From: Isoetes taiwanensis
Lineage: Eukaryota; Streptophyta; Lycopodiopsida; Isoetales; Isoetaceae
Direction of reading: 5' to 3'
Assembly (NCBI GenBank): GCA_021234155.1
Contig: JAJEKV010000021.1
Coordinates: 14,197,760-14,261,759 of the forward strand
Length of the DNA: 64,000 bases
Below are positions 10,925 through 20,740 of this stretch, piece by piece (within the stretch, counting starts at the first letter, position 1; each line of letters starts with the position of its first letter). A program made the position numbers and the translations under genes. The notes under the pieces are model-generated. The model ran no database searches and was not told the origin of the DNA. It worked only from the letters and a program-made list of their open reading frames with translations.

Positions 10925-11165
10925 AAATTCAGTTCAGCATTCTCTTCAAGAATGTGTGGAATAGTGCGTTCAAGACCAGTAGTCGCGGTCTTAAATTGCG
11001 CCTCCAAAAACTTTGGAACCACTATTTTCAAGACTGGTACCGCGTGCGAAAATAGACCTTCCCAAAGTATGTGGAATAGTCATTTTTCGGTATTACGGCG
11101 GCGGCGAAATAGACCTTCCACGTAATGTGGAATAGTCATTTTCGCGACGTGGCCCACGGTCAACA
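10925..11165. repeat. Palindromic array 3 (about 4 units)
   Basis: Four decayed units keep the ttcgcgacgtggcccacggt type core. Their spacer (aatagaccttccacgtaatg, then tggaatagtcat) differs from the spacers of the other arrays. It lies just downstream of the H3-like module. Confidence 0.7.
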
Positions 11166-11279
11166 CTAGTAGATAAATGCTGCGGCCGCAATAAATAGAA
11201 TTGCAAATAATTACGGATAAATATAAAACACTCATGACGATAAATACTAAAACACTCATATATTAAGAAACAAAAAGTG

Positions 11280-11850
11280 TTACAAAAGGATGCTAAGGGA
11301 GGCATCCACTAAGTATCTAGCTAAGGCATAATCGCGTTGCCTCGCAGACAAGAATACGCCCACGCCCGGTGGGTGCACAACAAATGGGACACCGCCCTCA
11401 AAGAGGCTAATTAGATGAGCCTCTGCTGCCTCTTGAATTATGTCCAAGGCCTCTGCCTGGATTCTATTCACCTCCTCCTCCACCATCGGGACGAAGTCTG
11501 GTTCTCTGTCCCTCCTCTTCCTCCTTGCTTCCTTCCTCCTCTCAATAATTTGTCGATCTCAAACCCCGACCATTCTAGCGAAGGCAAGCTTGGGAATCGA
11601 GGTTGCGCGTGCTCCGCCAAGACCTAATCTCCCTCAAAGCCTGAGTGCCAGGAGGAGCACCCTTCATCTTCTCAGGGCCACCATATCTAACACTAGGCTC
11701 CCCTTCCTTAGTCTTCCGCTTATTACCAAGCTTATCAGTCTCCTTGCCTGCATCTCTCTCAGCTTGTCTCGCAGTAGGAACAAGCCTAGGAGGCTTTGCC
11801 GGCTCGAATTTCTTCTACCGATTTCAGCTTTCGTTGGGGCTTCCTAGCAC
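11280..11850 (-). pseudogene. Diverged histone H3-like protein in element T
   Basis: Minus-strand frames reconstruct the H3 order. A Lys/Arg-rich tail (GKETDKLGNKRKTKEGEPS) leads to PPGTQALREIRSWRSTRNL, matching the H3 entry helix [19 protein letters not shown]. Then IPKLAFARMV matches IRKLPFQRLV. After a long basic insert (RRKEARRKRRDREPDF) the frame continues with ALDIIQEAAEAHLISLFEGG, matching the central H3 helix [18 protein letters not shown]. The last part FLSARQRDYALARYL lines up with [16 protein letters not shown]. One frameshift and one stop between helix 1 and the basic insert break this copy. Replacement of IHAKRV by a Pro/Gly-rich loop and the long basic insert show strong divergence, so nucleosome function is uncertain. 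Confidence 0.72.
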
Positions 11851-12814
11851 CTCGTTCCACTTTCGAACTAGGGTTCCGGGATCAACATGCTGGTCCACCG
11901 ATGATGATCTTGCCGGGCGGCTGATCCCGGCCGATCTTGCTAGACCACCGATGCCGATCTTGCTGGCCCGTCGATCCTGGCTGATCATCTTTGGACGGTG
12001 ATCTTTGCCGGTCATTTGACTTCCATAGTCTGCAGTTCTTCCTCCCCCACCACCGATAAACGTTTGGGAATGCAATAGTGGTCCCAACGCCCGAGACGAG
12101 GAGATAGCCTCGATTCATGAGCCTTTGGGCACCATGGCCCTAGTCAACCGCCAAAGCACGGGCCGTGTGTAGAACCCCCGTGGTTTCAACACGTAATCCA
12201 GCTCATTACACAAGAACCGGAATGGCCGTGACTCGCGCTTGGGACATGGATGACATCAACTGGGCCACACGACGTTATGACCCGACGGCTTTCTCCAATG
12301 TCTCCGCCTCCGTGGGTGGGGAACGGCAGTCGGGCCGTTGGATCCAGAGTCGCGGTCCCTTTGCTACCACAATCTGGTCATCCGAACCGGAATAGTGTGG
12401 CGACCCGGTGGCGTACGCGGAAAATTCCTTCCCCAATAACCTTACCGGCCAAAGAAGATGACCCGACTAGGAAGCATCGCGGTCGGGTTTTGAATATTCG
12501 CCCACACTATTATTAATAGTGTGGACGACATTTCCAAGGGTTTGCCCAAGTCTTACGAAGGACAACCTCCTCCACGCCCATCTGGCCGGGCTTGTGATGG
12601 GAATAACTGCCTCGCCCTCTGTGATTGGAATAGAAGTCTCGGCGCTGCTAGTAATGACCTCATCAACATTCTGGCGCTGGTCAAGCGCCTCATTTTGTGG
12701 GATTTCAGAGCTAGCGCCTTCCATGGACATGAGCGGATTTTAGCAAGGAGAAGAAATTCAATTAAGCAATATTGTCTGTCCCGATCCCATAAACCCCTAG
12801 ACTGAAAAAATGTT
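11851..12814 (-). other. Upstream part of the H3-like module of element T
   Basis: On the minus strand a frame at 12730-12467 (MSMEGASSEIPQNEALDQR, ending YSKPDRDAS) may be a first exon or N-terminal part of the H3-like gene, because it lies upstream on the same strand. A perfect small palindrome around cacactattattaatagtgt lies at about 12500-12523. The part between 11880 and 12450 has several equally unconvincing frames on both strands. Confidence 0.35.
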
Positions 12815-13130
12815 CCGTAGCCACGGTGCGGTAAATCGGCAAATGGGGCAGTCAAAAACTGCCGACATGCTAATTCGCACCGCGGGTACGGTGCGGGTAA
12901 ATAGGGCAGTCAAAATCGCAGACGGCTGTTTTTTGCACCGTGAGCTACGGCATGTAAATCGGGCAGTCCAAAAATCGCCGACATCACATTTTCGCACCGT
13001 AATACGCGGCAAGGAAATAGGGTAGTCCAAAAATTGCCGACCTGTTTTCGCACCGTAGCCACGGTGCGAAATCGCCCAGTCCTAAAACTGCTGACATCCT
13101 GTTTTCGCACTGTAGCCACCATTAAAGAAT
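12815..13130. repeat. Palindromic array 4 (about 6 units)
   Basis: Six units have the ttcgcaccgtagccacggtg core and a spacer of the type aatagggcagtccaaaaatt followed by gccgaca. Unit length is about 55 bp. The core matches the other arrays, but the spacer is private to this one. Confidence 0.8.
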
Positions 13131-13419
13131 ACCTAACATATACATCTAACAAGGATTTATTGCTCACATTGAATTCTAACAATTAATGAATATCATAAAT
13201 GAACATTCATACAAAAGCAATTTCGTCATATGACAACAGTTGATACATTATAGAAAAGACAATTTATAGAAAAGACATTATATTAATACATAAGTTTTTA
13301 AGTACATTTTTTTTTTCTTGGCATCGAGAACTGTAGTACAGAATCAAAATCTTCTAAGTCCTCTTCTTTTACTCCAGCCCCAATTGCATCTAATGGATAC
13401 AATATGTCGTGGTCCTTCA

Positions 13420-14781
13420 TTAGGTAATGTGACAAGCGCTAGTTGTTTCTTTGTCCGGCCCAGAGTCGCTTTTATTTGCAAGGACAGAGTACATTTTGAA
13501 GCCCCCGAAGACATACATTGCGATAGCCCCCCTACTGCTACCCTTTCGATCATAGTTTGAGGCTAGGGGCACGTGGTTGCCGACTAATGACAGAGCCTTA
13601 AGCTTGAGGACCCTCTCGTACTCGGATGGACTATATTTATTGTGAAACACAATAATTTCCCCTTGTGAAGGTAGCCCATATAATGTGCACATCAAGGCGT
13701 CCCTACCTAGGGTGATTTCTCGATGCCTTGCACAGAAGTCATCAATAAATAACTCCTGCATAAAAGAAACATCAGATTCAAGAAGAAATAGAAAATGAAA
13801 CCAGATAAATACCTCTCTTTTGTCCCGTTCGACAACAACTGGGTTTGTTATTTTGAAAGAGGACTTGACAACCACGTTCTATGAATTTGAGCGGTGTTTG
13901 AAGAGCTAGCGACTTCAAATTTGACATCTTTCACTGCTTCATACCCTGCTTCAGCTTGCTGCATGACAATTTCAAATGCATCCTCTGGAGGTATTGAGGA
14001 TCCATCATAAGTCACAGCCTCCATCATTTGTCTGGGGACATCAGTCTCAAAGTCTATAAGTCCTCCCAGGCCTACAACATGGGCATATATCTGGCCCAAT
14101 ATCTCGTCTTCTCTCAACCTTGTCACTTCAGATATGTCCGGCAGCAACAAGTATGGTTTCCCACCTACATGGATGGGATATGCTTCTAATAGCCCCCAAG
14201 TAGATAACTTTTTCTCGGAGACCTCCTCTTCCACAACCTCGATCTCCTCATTTTCCAGTACGAGCTTCTCTTCCTCAGGATCTATCGGCTCCTCTACTGG
14301 TACCTGTGCACTTGAAGAAGAACTGGCATCTTTGCTTGGCTTAGTGTAAATCATGTATGTGCTGAACATGATATCTAGGCCGAAAAAACTTTCCTTCCCC
14401 TCTTCACCTCGCAGTTCTCGGTGTAGTTTCTTTAAGAACCTTCTAATTCGGTCATGATCAGGTTTCGGAAACATCTTAAGAAAAGCTTGGATGCTTAGTG
14501 AAGGCAAACCAGTCACAGGACATGGTTTCACGTCAGGACCAGCTCCAGCCATGAAGCTATGAAGGATGCCGCCATATGCATCAGTAAACCTGTTACACTC
14601 GCCATAATGTCCACGCTTTCGGCAAAAAATTATTATATAATGGTGGTTGCATCCATCTGGCTCCTCTAGCTCCTCCTCGAACTCTTCGGGATGCCCGACG
14701 AAAATCCCGTTCTTTCTCCACTATTTTGTCATACCATGCGCTAAATAGCTCCCATGCCTTATCTGACCCGCTATTTGCCAT
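13420..14781 (-). pseudogene. Element T histone-fold-like protein, homolog of the element A accessory ORF
   Basis: The gene starts near MANSGSDKAWELFSAWYDK (14781) and continues in the frame 14552-13848 (SIQAFLKMFPKPDHDRIRRF; a long acidic linker; then LREDEILGQIYAHVVGLGGL and EDAFEIVMQQAEAGYEAVKD). A clear intron follows on the minus strand (AAAGAG|GTATTTATC to TTTATGCAG|GAGTTATTT, about 13812-13756). The next exon reads ELFIDDFCARHREITLGRDA, then LMCTLYGL. EIVMQQAEAGYEAV resembles the H3 central helix, and ARHREITLGRDALMCTLYG resembles the last histone helix (compare AKRKTVTAMDVVYALKRQG of H4). ITLxxRD and the preceding block also match the element A ORF at 27792-29166. A frameshift near 13880 breaks it. 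The histone-fold assignment is inference from these patterns. Confidence 0.5.
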
Positions 14782-14904
14782 TCGCGTGGAGCAGCGCCTC
14801 GATTTATGACACTTAGAATGTGAGCGCCTTTGTGGCGGCTTGATTTGCAATAGAGATTAAGAACGGCAAACGATGCTAAAAATAACACTTCCTTAATTTA
14901 TGCT

Positions 14905-15235
14905 ATGCACAAATTTCGCGACCGGCTACGATGCGAAAAACAAGACTTTCGATAAGTTATTCTATTCACAATTTCGCGACCGTAGCTACGGTAAAAATAC
15001 CCATTCCATTTTTTATTCTGTGCACATTTTCACATCGTGGCTACGGTGCGAAAACAACACTTCAATATCTTATTGTATGTATAACTCGCCACCGTGGCTA
15101 CGGTGCGAATATACCTCTTTCGTTTTTTATGCTATGCACATTTTCGCACCGTGGCTACGGTGCGAAAATGGCCCTTCCATATTTTATGAGAGCCACAATT
15201 TCAAGACCTGTAAGTGCGATTGTGAAAACACATCC
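14905..15235. repeat. Palindromic array 5 (about 6 units)
   Basis: Six units carry the best preserved core, for example tttcgcaccgtggctacggt followed by gcgaaaa at about 15140. Spacers here are of the type acttcaatatcttattgtat. One unit near 15200 has lost the palindrome. Confidence 0.82.
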
Positions 15236-15783
15236 ACAATCAGAGTTGTACATAACATGGCTACTTTAAGTCTTATATCCCAATGAAAGCAAATGTTTGC
15301 AATTAATATACAATAGATCTCCAGTTAACAATCACTTATATTTATATTAGATAGATTCATATACAGATATGACTTTGGGTGGCATGCATGACCCCAATTT
15401 ATAGCATTCTTCTTCTGCCTTTCCCACCTTCCGCCATCTATCATGAAATGGAAGAAGTTTAAGTCCTGTCTCAACTCCAATTGCCACGAACATCGAATAG
15501 AGACCACTCGCCTCCCTCTCGGACTTTTGAACAACTGATTATCCTTATGTATGTTCAAGTCTATGACAACGGAATGAGTGCCATCATTGTCATCTTGTTC
15601 GACAGAATCGGACGTACTTTTCTTCCTTCACGGACATTTCGCCATCTCCTATACTTAAAAGTGACATACGAGTTTGCTTCCGAATGCAATATCCGAACCG
15701 AACCATGTCTCGACTTATCCCATTGATTCAAGATATTCAGCTCCATCGTGAAGTCGAAAGCACTCCAACCTTCAAGAAATACA
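15236..15783. other. Possible C-terminal part of the next module, otherwise unassigned
   Basis: The stretch carries short opposite-strand frames (15325-15558 on the minus strand and 15481-15726 on the plus strand) with no recognisable motif. It may hold downstream exons of the minus-strand gene at 15784-16556. Confidence 0.3.
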
Positions 15784-16556
15784 CTATCTAAAAACTATCC
15801 GGCCGATCGTTGAACTGTAAACATCTTCAAGGTCTTCTTTACATTGTCGGCTCTTGAATATGGCAATGAACAGATCAATTCCTAAATTTATCTTCACATG
15901 CCCGAGACTCCTCCCTTCTCCTTCAATGCCGTGAACATTTCTCTGCGACAACTTACTCCGTGCTAATAAGATAGAAGTGGCATCCGAGGGCTGCAAAGAT
16001 AAATCGGACAGGCTGGGCAATGGAAGCTCGGTTAGCTTGGATCTTCGTGGAGAGTATTCATACCTCGTAACCATATACCCCTTTCTCTCGAAATGCATCT
16101 TTGGTGTGCTACCTTCGAACAACAAGCAGCCCATATCTTGGTGAAAGCAATGGAAAACACTGCTTATCGAGTGTGAAGAGACAGTGTTCTCCACATCAGA
16201 TATACACAAACCTGAGAGAATAGGAATGAACTGGATAAGTAACTGAACTAATTTGAATATGGATTGCATAGAATTACATACTCACAATTTGCTTCTAACC
16301 GTGGGAAAGTTCGTCGCTTGCTTATTTTTTCTTTTGCCATATCTGTTGGAGTGTATACATGCCTTACTTGTACAAATATCTCTTTATCTGATCGAAATCC
16401 GACCACCAAAGCCTTCCAATGTGCAGAAACATCATTTCTCCTGCATCTTTTGACTCGCCATTCACCTCGCATTGCAGGTTGGAGTGTAACAAAGCTCCCG
16501 GTCGACACCACGAAGCTTTCAAACTCATTTCCGACTGTGATAGAGCTTATAGCCAT
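15784..16556 (-). pseudogene. Element T possible BAH-domain-like chromatin protein
   Basis: Two minus-strand frames follow one another. The first (16556-16248) reads FESFVVSTGSFVTLQPAMRG, then EIFVQVRHVYTPTDMAKEKI and ANCEYVILCNPYSN. The second (16269-15784) reads DVENTVSSHSISSVFHCFHQ, then DMGCLLFEG. The order of a G-x-FV-x-L strand, a V-x-V-x-x-(V/F)Y-x-P-x-D strand, an EYVIL strand and a later HSISSVF segment is like a bromo-adjacent homology (BAH) domain, which binds nucleosomes. Key residues of the BAH aromatic cage cannot be assigned. An intron or frameshift joins the parts. The chromatin link would fit the neighbouring histone-like genes, but the assignment is tentative. Confidence 0.35.
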
Positions 16557-16945
16557 CTAGTCACAGAATTCAAATCAGAATGTGGAGCGGAATCGAAATA
16601 CTAGGAAAGGCTACGCGATTTTACCTTGATCGAAGTTTTTCTGTGGTCGAAACTCCCTTTAGCGCAGGTCGAAGCAGTTCCCGAGTGAACCGAAGCTCCC
16701 TTGGCGCGGGCAATCGATCTTCGCGCAAACTCTGTTGTGGAAAACACCTGAGCGGGAATTGAGGGCGGGAGCTAACGGTTATAATTGCCACGTGTGTAAT
16801 CTGACACCCGAAGCTAGAGGCACGGATATTACCGAAGCTACGTGCAGTTGACACCTGGAAAGGCGAAACCAAGGCTCGGTAAAAAAGTTCTGTACAAGCT
16901 CGGCTCCCCATTGGCCGCGAGCTTTTTGACGTGGCATCGAGTAAG
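16557..16945. other. Right subterminal region of element T
   Basis: No gene is recognised. The stretch is GC-richer than its surroundings and ends in DNA containing ccacgtgtg and gacgtggcatcgag. The latter mirrors ccgccacgtag near the left end, which suggests a longer but decayed inverted similarity behind the TIRs. Confidence 0.4.
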
Positions 16946-16977
16946 GGCCCTTATTTGATCTCAAAAAAACTCTAATG
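16946..16977 (-). repeat. Right terminal inverted repeat of element T
   Basis: Read on the minus strand it starts cattagagtttttttgag and differs from the left end at one base (gatc against ggtc). Immediately outside, the RT reading frame of element A resumes with EEHEKH on the minus strand. Confidence 0.88.
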
Positions 16978-18003
16978 TTTCTCATGCTCCTCCAGGGTCT
17001 TACTTTATATGAGAATGTCGTCGAAGAAAATAACAACAAAATCATCCAAGTATTGTCGGAAGACATCATTCATTAACCGCATGAAAGTTGCGGGGGCATT
17101 AGTTAACCCAAAAGGCATAATTGTAAACTCATAATGTCTATATCTAGTGCGAAAAGCAGACTTATGGATGTCCTCCTCTTTAATTCTTATTTGGTGATAT
17201 CCGGAGCGTAAGTCAATCTTTGAGAAGTACTTGGCCCCTTGCAACTGGTCCATAAGATCGTCTGCTCTAGGCAAAGCATAGCGATTCTTGATCGTGTGCT
17301 TGTTGAGCTGCCGATAATCAATACACATCCTCAAGGAGCCATCCTTCTTCTTAACAAAAAGGATAGGAGCGCCAAAAGGCGAAACACTAGGCCGAATGAA
17401 GCCTAGGTTTAGTAACTCCTGAAGTTGCTTCTTAAGCTCTGCCAACTCAGGGGGACTCATACGGTACGGGGCCTTACTGGTAGGCTTAGTACCTGGTTCC
17501 AAAGCTATCTCACATTCTACCCCTCTGAATGGAGGAAGTTTCTGGATCTCATCTGGAAAGAGATCGCTAAATTCCCTGAGAAGATTAGCAATGCTCTCTG
17601 GCAACGCATCAACCACTTGCTTCTGTTTAGCATCCGACTCAATGGATGCAAGTCTAATGACGCCAAGTAGCTTATCCTTGCGTATAGCCTTATTTAACTG
17701 CCTGATGGACATAGACTGCATAATGGGGTTTAAGGGATCACCTTTTATAGTTACGCGGGCTCCATTAGCTGCGTTGAAGGTAACCTCCCGTTTTTCGCAG
17801 TCTATATTGGCTTTTGCGGATGCCAAGAATTCCATGCCAACAATCAGATCATATTTGCCAATATCCATTAACTCGGCACCCAATGCAACTGGTGCACCTG
17901 GCAGCTGCATTTTAAAGTTAATGCGACGGCCATGAGTATGTCTGATTTTACCACTGGCTAAGGTGACAGGTTTCGGTCGGGACCTCAAAGTCTCAAGCTG
18001 CAA
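16978..18003 (-). pseudogene. Pol: protease end and reverse transcriptase (element A)
   Basis: The frame 18003-17005 carries the C-terminal half of the protease ([18 protein letters not shown]) and the Ty3 [22 protein letters not shown], then [34 protein letters not shown], and the catalytic region as FFDDILI where Ty3 elements have YIDDILV. RT makes the element cDNA from the tRNA-primed RNA. A stop follows directly after DILI, where the family expects a Tyr codon (TAT to TAA would be a single change). The downstream RT part is displaced to 3838 by element T. Confidence 0.93.
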
Positions 18004-19434
18004 TACCTGATTCTAGGAGAAGCAAAATTATGGGTACTTCTCGTATCCATAAGAATTATGAAAGGCTTACTGTCTACTTGACCTATAGTGGAAATAACGG
18101 CAGGCTGACTTTCAGCATTGCCGGTTTCAATGGTTGCAAGGATATGGGACGCACCGTGAATATACTCGGGAGCCTCCTCGTCGACAGGTGGTGTAGACTC
18201 GAGATCGTTCCAATCAAGGTCGGCCATGGCCAGCTGGGCAGTCTGCGTGACATAAGGGCAATTCTGCATGAAGTGCCCGGGCCGCATACACCTGTAACAT
18301 GCCTTCTCTTTGCGGAGCTGCTCTCGGGCCTCTTTGGGAATAGATTGTAAGAGGTTCCGAACTGCGTTACTGACATTGTTCGGTTTGTCTGGCATGTTGA
18401 AGGTGACTTTCTTTTCCTGGCGACCATTAGAGTTCTGCTGAAAAGACCCAGGACTTGGTGAGCGGGGCTTGTAAGGTGTGTACGGGCGCAGCTGGGAGTA
18501 AGAGGCGGGGCGTTGGTACTGGTTCCTTGGAGTGTCCTCTTCAAGACTCAATGCCTTAGCCTCAGCCTCTGCAACTGACTTTGGGTCTATGGCTTTAACC
18601 ATTCGTTTAATTGAGGGGGCCAACCCTTCAATATAGCCTTCCACCGCCCTCTTCTCGTTCATACCGGGGACATACAGCCTCAAGCGCATGAATTCATCTG
18701 TGTAGGCCTGAACTGACATACCCTTCTGCTCCAACCTGTAAAAAGTCTGAATCTGTTGGCATTTGTGCGCACGGGGCACGTAATGCGACTTAAAAACTTT
18801 GGCAAACTTTTTAAACTTGCATCTGCTTCTGTCTAGATGCTTGGCTCTAGCATAGCCCTTCCACCAAATACGAGCGGCCCCTGTAAGGTTTGTAGTGACA
18901 ACTTTTCTTGTATCTTTCTCCATCATCCCATAGGATTTCCCGAACTCCTTCATTTCGTCCAACCAAGACTCTGCGTTCAGGCCGCCTCTAGATTTCCCGT
19001 CAAACTGAGCCAGTTTTCTGTTTTTCCATATACTGGTAATGGTCGTATCAACCGTCTTACGGTACTCCTTGTCCCGGGCCCTTGCATGGTCACCAGACGA
19101 TATAGATGACTCTGAAGACACAGAAAGTGGCTGATTGTGAGGATGTGGCACTATCCGTAGACAAGCTTCGACGACGTTTGGAACGGTGCCTCCTTTGTGC
19201 GGGTACAAGGCATGGTTCCGGTGCAGGTGGCTGCTGTGGTGGTGGACTTGATGGTAATGGAGGTAACTCCGGTCCGTCCTCCTGCATATGCTGTGGTGGG
19301 TTGGCATTTAACACATAAGCCTGTAGCTCTACTAATTGCCGCTTCATCAACATAAGTTCTTGCTCAGGTGTTAATCTGCTAGCATTCGAGGGTGTTTGCC
19401 ATGAGGCGTTACGCGCACCGTCTATATTGACCAT
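17985..19434 (-). pseudogene. Gag with zinc knuckle and protease start (element A)
   Basis: The N-terminal part lies in frame 19434-19090 (MVNIDGARNASWQTPSNASR, a Pro-rich linker, then RRHRSKRRRS). The rest is in frame 19307-17985, so a frameshift lies near 19150. The capsid part is typical of plant Ty3 gag (FDGKSRGGLNAESWLDEMKE, then AARIWWKG, then FKKFAKVFKSHYVP and RLEQKGMSVQAYTDEFMRL). One CCHC zinc knuckle is seen (CYRCMRPGHFMQNC). The protease active site reads LMDTRSTHNFAS, with Arg replacing the Gly of the usual DTG or DSG triad, so protease would be inactive. Confidence 0.92.
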
Positions 19435-19696
19435 AAGAAGGTATAAACATAATTATTGTGATATCAACTGTCACAATGAAGATCATTTTTGAGCAGTACT
19501 AAGAAACAATAATAAAGACAATACAAGAGAATTAAGGAAAAGAACTTTATTATAAAGTTAAAGTGGAAGTTACATTGGAGGTGTGTTTTAACAAAAACTT
19601 AAGGCTGTCCAATACAAAAGTAGTGATTATACATTGAACAGTTTTTTTAGTCAACACATACTTAGCCATAAACAAAAAAAACTGAAGAGATCAGGC
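19435..19696 (-). other. Spacer between the accessory ORF and gag (element A)
   Basis: The 260-bp stretch is AT-rich and noncoding. Read on the minus strand it would act as the gag leader. Confidence 0.5.
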
Positions 19697-20175
19697 CTAG
19701 GGCTGCGCGAAAGGGTACAGGATGGAGTAGCGGATGCTCTCCCGTACTGCCCTGACTACCTTGTAACGAGCCCATGCTTGGATGATAACGTACTGGTAGT
19801 CTAACGTAGGACTAATGATGAGCAAATTAAAAAGGTCCCTTAGCGCGTAAAAGATCTGCCATAAATGGTTATTGGCGTCGGCAAAAGCCTCGTGCTTCGT
19901 CATTTCCCAGTAATCCCAGGTACGATGAAGAGTCTGTTGTAGATGCTCAAAGGCGCGCTCACGGAGGATATTGACTATTTCCACTCCTTTAGTTGAATCA
20001 TAGGGCTCTCCTTCTTCCACGGGTTCCCCTGCTTCGTAATCATCATCCCGATCCTGATACTCTCCATACCGTTGACCATAGTTTTGCTCGGGAGGTACCT
20101 GATCATCCCTTCGTAATTCATTGGTTATTCTGTCCTCGATTTCCTCGAGCTCATCGTCTGTAAGACGACAAGAAT
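19697..20175 (-). CDS. Element A accessory ORF, family X-like
   Basis: The coding part likely begins after a splice acceptor on the minus strand (GTCTTACAG|ACGATGAGC, near 20162), giving DDELEEIEDRITNELRRDDQ. It has an acidic, Tyr/Asp/Glu-rich linker and a helical C-terminal domain: EIVNILRERAFEHLQQTLHR, then NNHLWQIFYALRDLFNLLII, then SPTLDYQYVIIQAW and ESIRYSILYPFAQP at the end. The block NHLWQIF, LFNLLIISPTL and WARY aligns by eye with GRMYGLI, VYNGFVELGPLF and MTRY of the element T family X proteins. An alternative reading as an H2B-like fold (IFYALRD against IFERIAG) is weaker. No catalytic motif is visible. It is intact over 150 codons and sits just upstream of gag on the same strand. 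Confidence 0.5.
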
Positions 20176-20412
20176 GAATATGCAATATCGAACGATTTCT
20201 TATACTCCAAACTCTAAAAGAGATGAACAAGTACCATAGGGAAACAATTTAATCGTACTCAACGATACAATACTCATAAAACATAGGAAAATAGCACATA
20301 TATTATATGATGGCTTAAAAAAAATGCCAATCAGAGATTACATCTATACGCAATACAAAGATTTATAATCGTAAGAAGATATCTAAGAACTAGGTTCCTC
20401 ATCGTCGTCCAT
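20176..20412 (-). other. Probable intron or spacer of element A, up to the CACTA insertion
   Basis: Bases 20383-20412 encode DDDEEPSS and a stop on the minus strand, which is the original end of the ORF at 27792-28454 once the CACTA element and one copy of its 3-bp duplication are removed. The rest to 20176 is noncoding and may be an intron leading to the acceptor near 20162. Confidence 0.6.
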
Positions 20413-20740
20413 CACTACAACAGAAAACCTGTTTTGCATCAGAAAAATCGTCAGAAACCCTTTACAGAATAGACAATTGCCCAGACTCATATGCCTGACG
20501 CGTATTCTGACGTATATTTTCTGACGAAAGATCGTCAGATTTTGCATCAGAATTTTTGTCAGATGTTTTGACGCAAAAGCGTCAGATTTTCCGTCAGACT
20601 TTTCGTTAGAATTTTCGTCATATGTATCGTCAGATTTTGCATCATAATTTTCGTCAGAAGTTTTCGTCATAGCATGCGTCAGAGTTACGTCAGTTTTTTC
20701 GTCAAAATTTACGTCAGGTTTTTCGTCAGGTCTGTCACAA
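20413..20740. repeat. CACTA left terminal and subterminal repeats
   Basis: The terminal repeat is followed by about 15 degenerate copies of a motif of the form cgtcagatttttcgtcag in both orientations. In CACTA elements such subterminal motifs bind the TnpA-type protein. Confidence 0.85.

Larger units (their letters stand above)
3847..16977. mobile_element. Element T: 13.1-kb TIR element inserted in the RT gene of element A
   Basis: The two ends are inverted copies: 3847-3878 and the reverse complement of 16946-16977 match at 31 of 32 bases, starting cattagagtttttttgag. The insertion lies within a histidine/leucine context of the RT (EEHEKH before, [10 protein letters not shown] after). Only one extra base, or a 4-bp atgt if the ends are parsed differently, could be a target duplication, so the superfamily stays open. 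Inside are a degenerate plus-strand protein region at the left, a set of minus-strand gene modules separated by palindromic arrays, and several hairpins. The modules include an H3-like gene and homologs of genes found in element A. The gene-rich interior could reflect Pack-MULE-like capture, but the missing 9-bp duplication argues against a plain Mutator assignment. Confidence 0.8.

Noticed and set aside
7040-15235. Palindromic arrays as CRISPR arrays
   Set aside because: Spacers within an array are copies of each other, the genome is eukaryotic and there are no cas genes. The arrays are tandem repeats with a conserved palindrome.
19697-20230. Firm H2B assignment for this accessory ORF
   Set aside because: IFYALRD and the following helix resemble H2B only loosely. 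Similarity to family X of element T is better, so H2B was not called.
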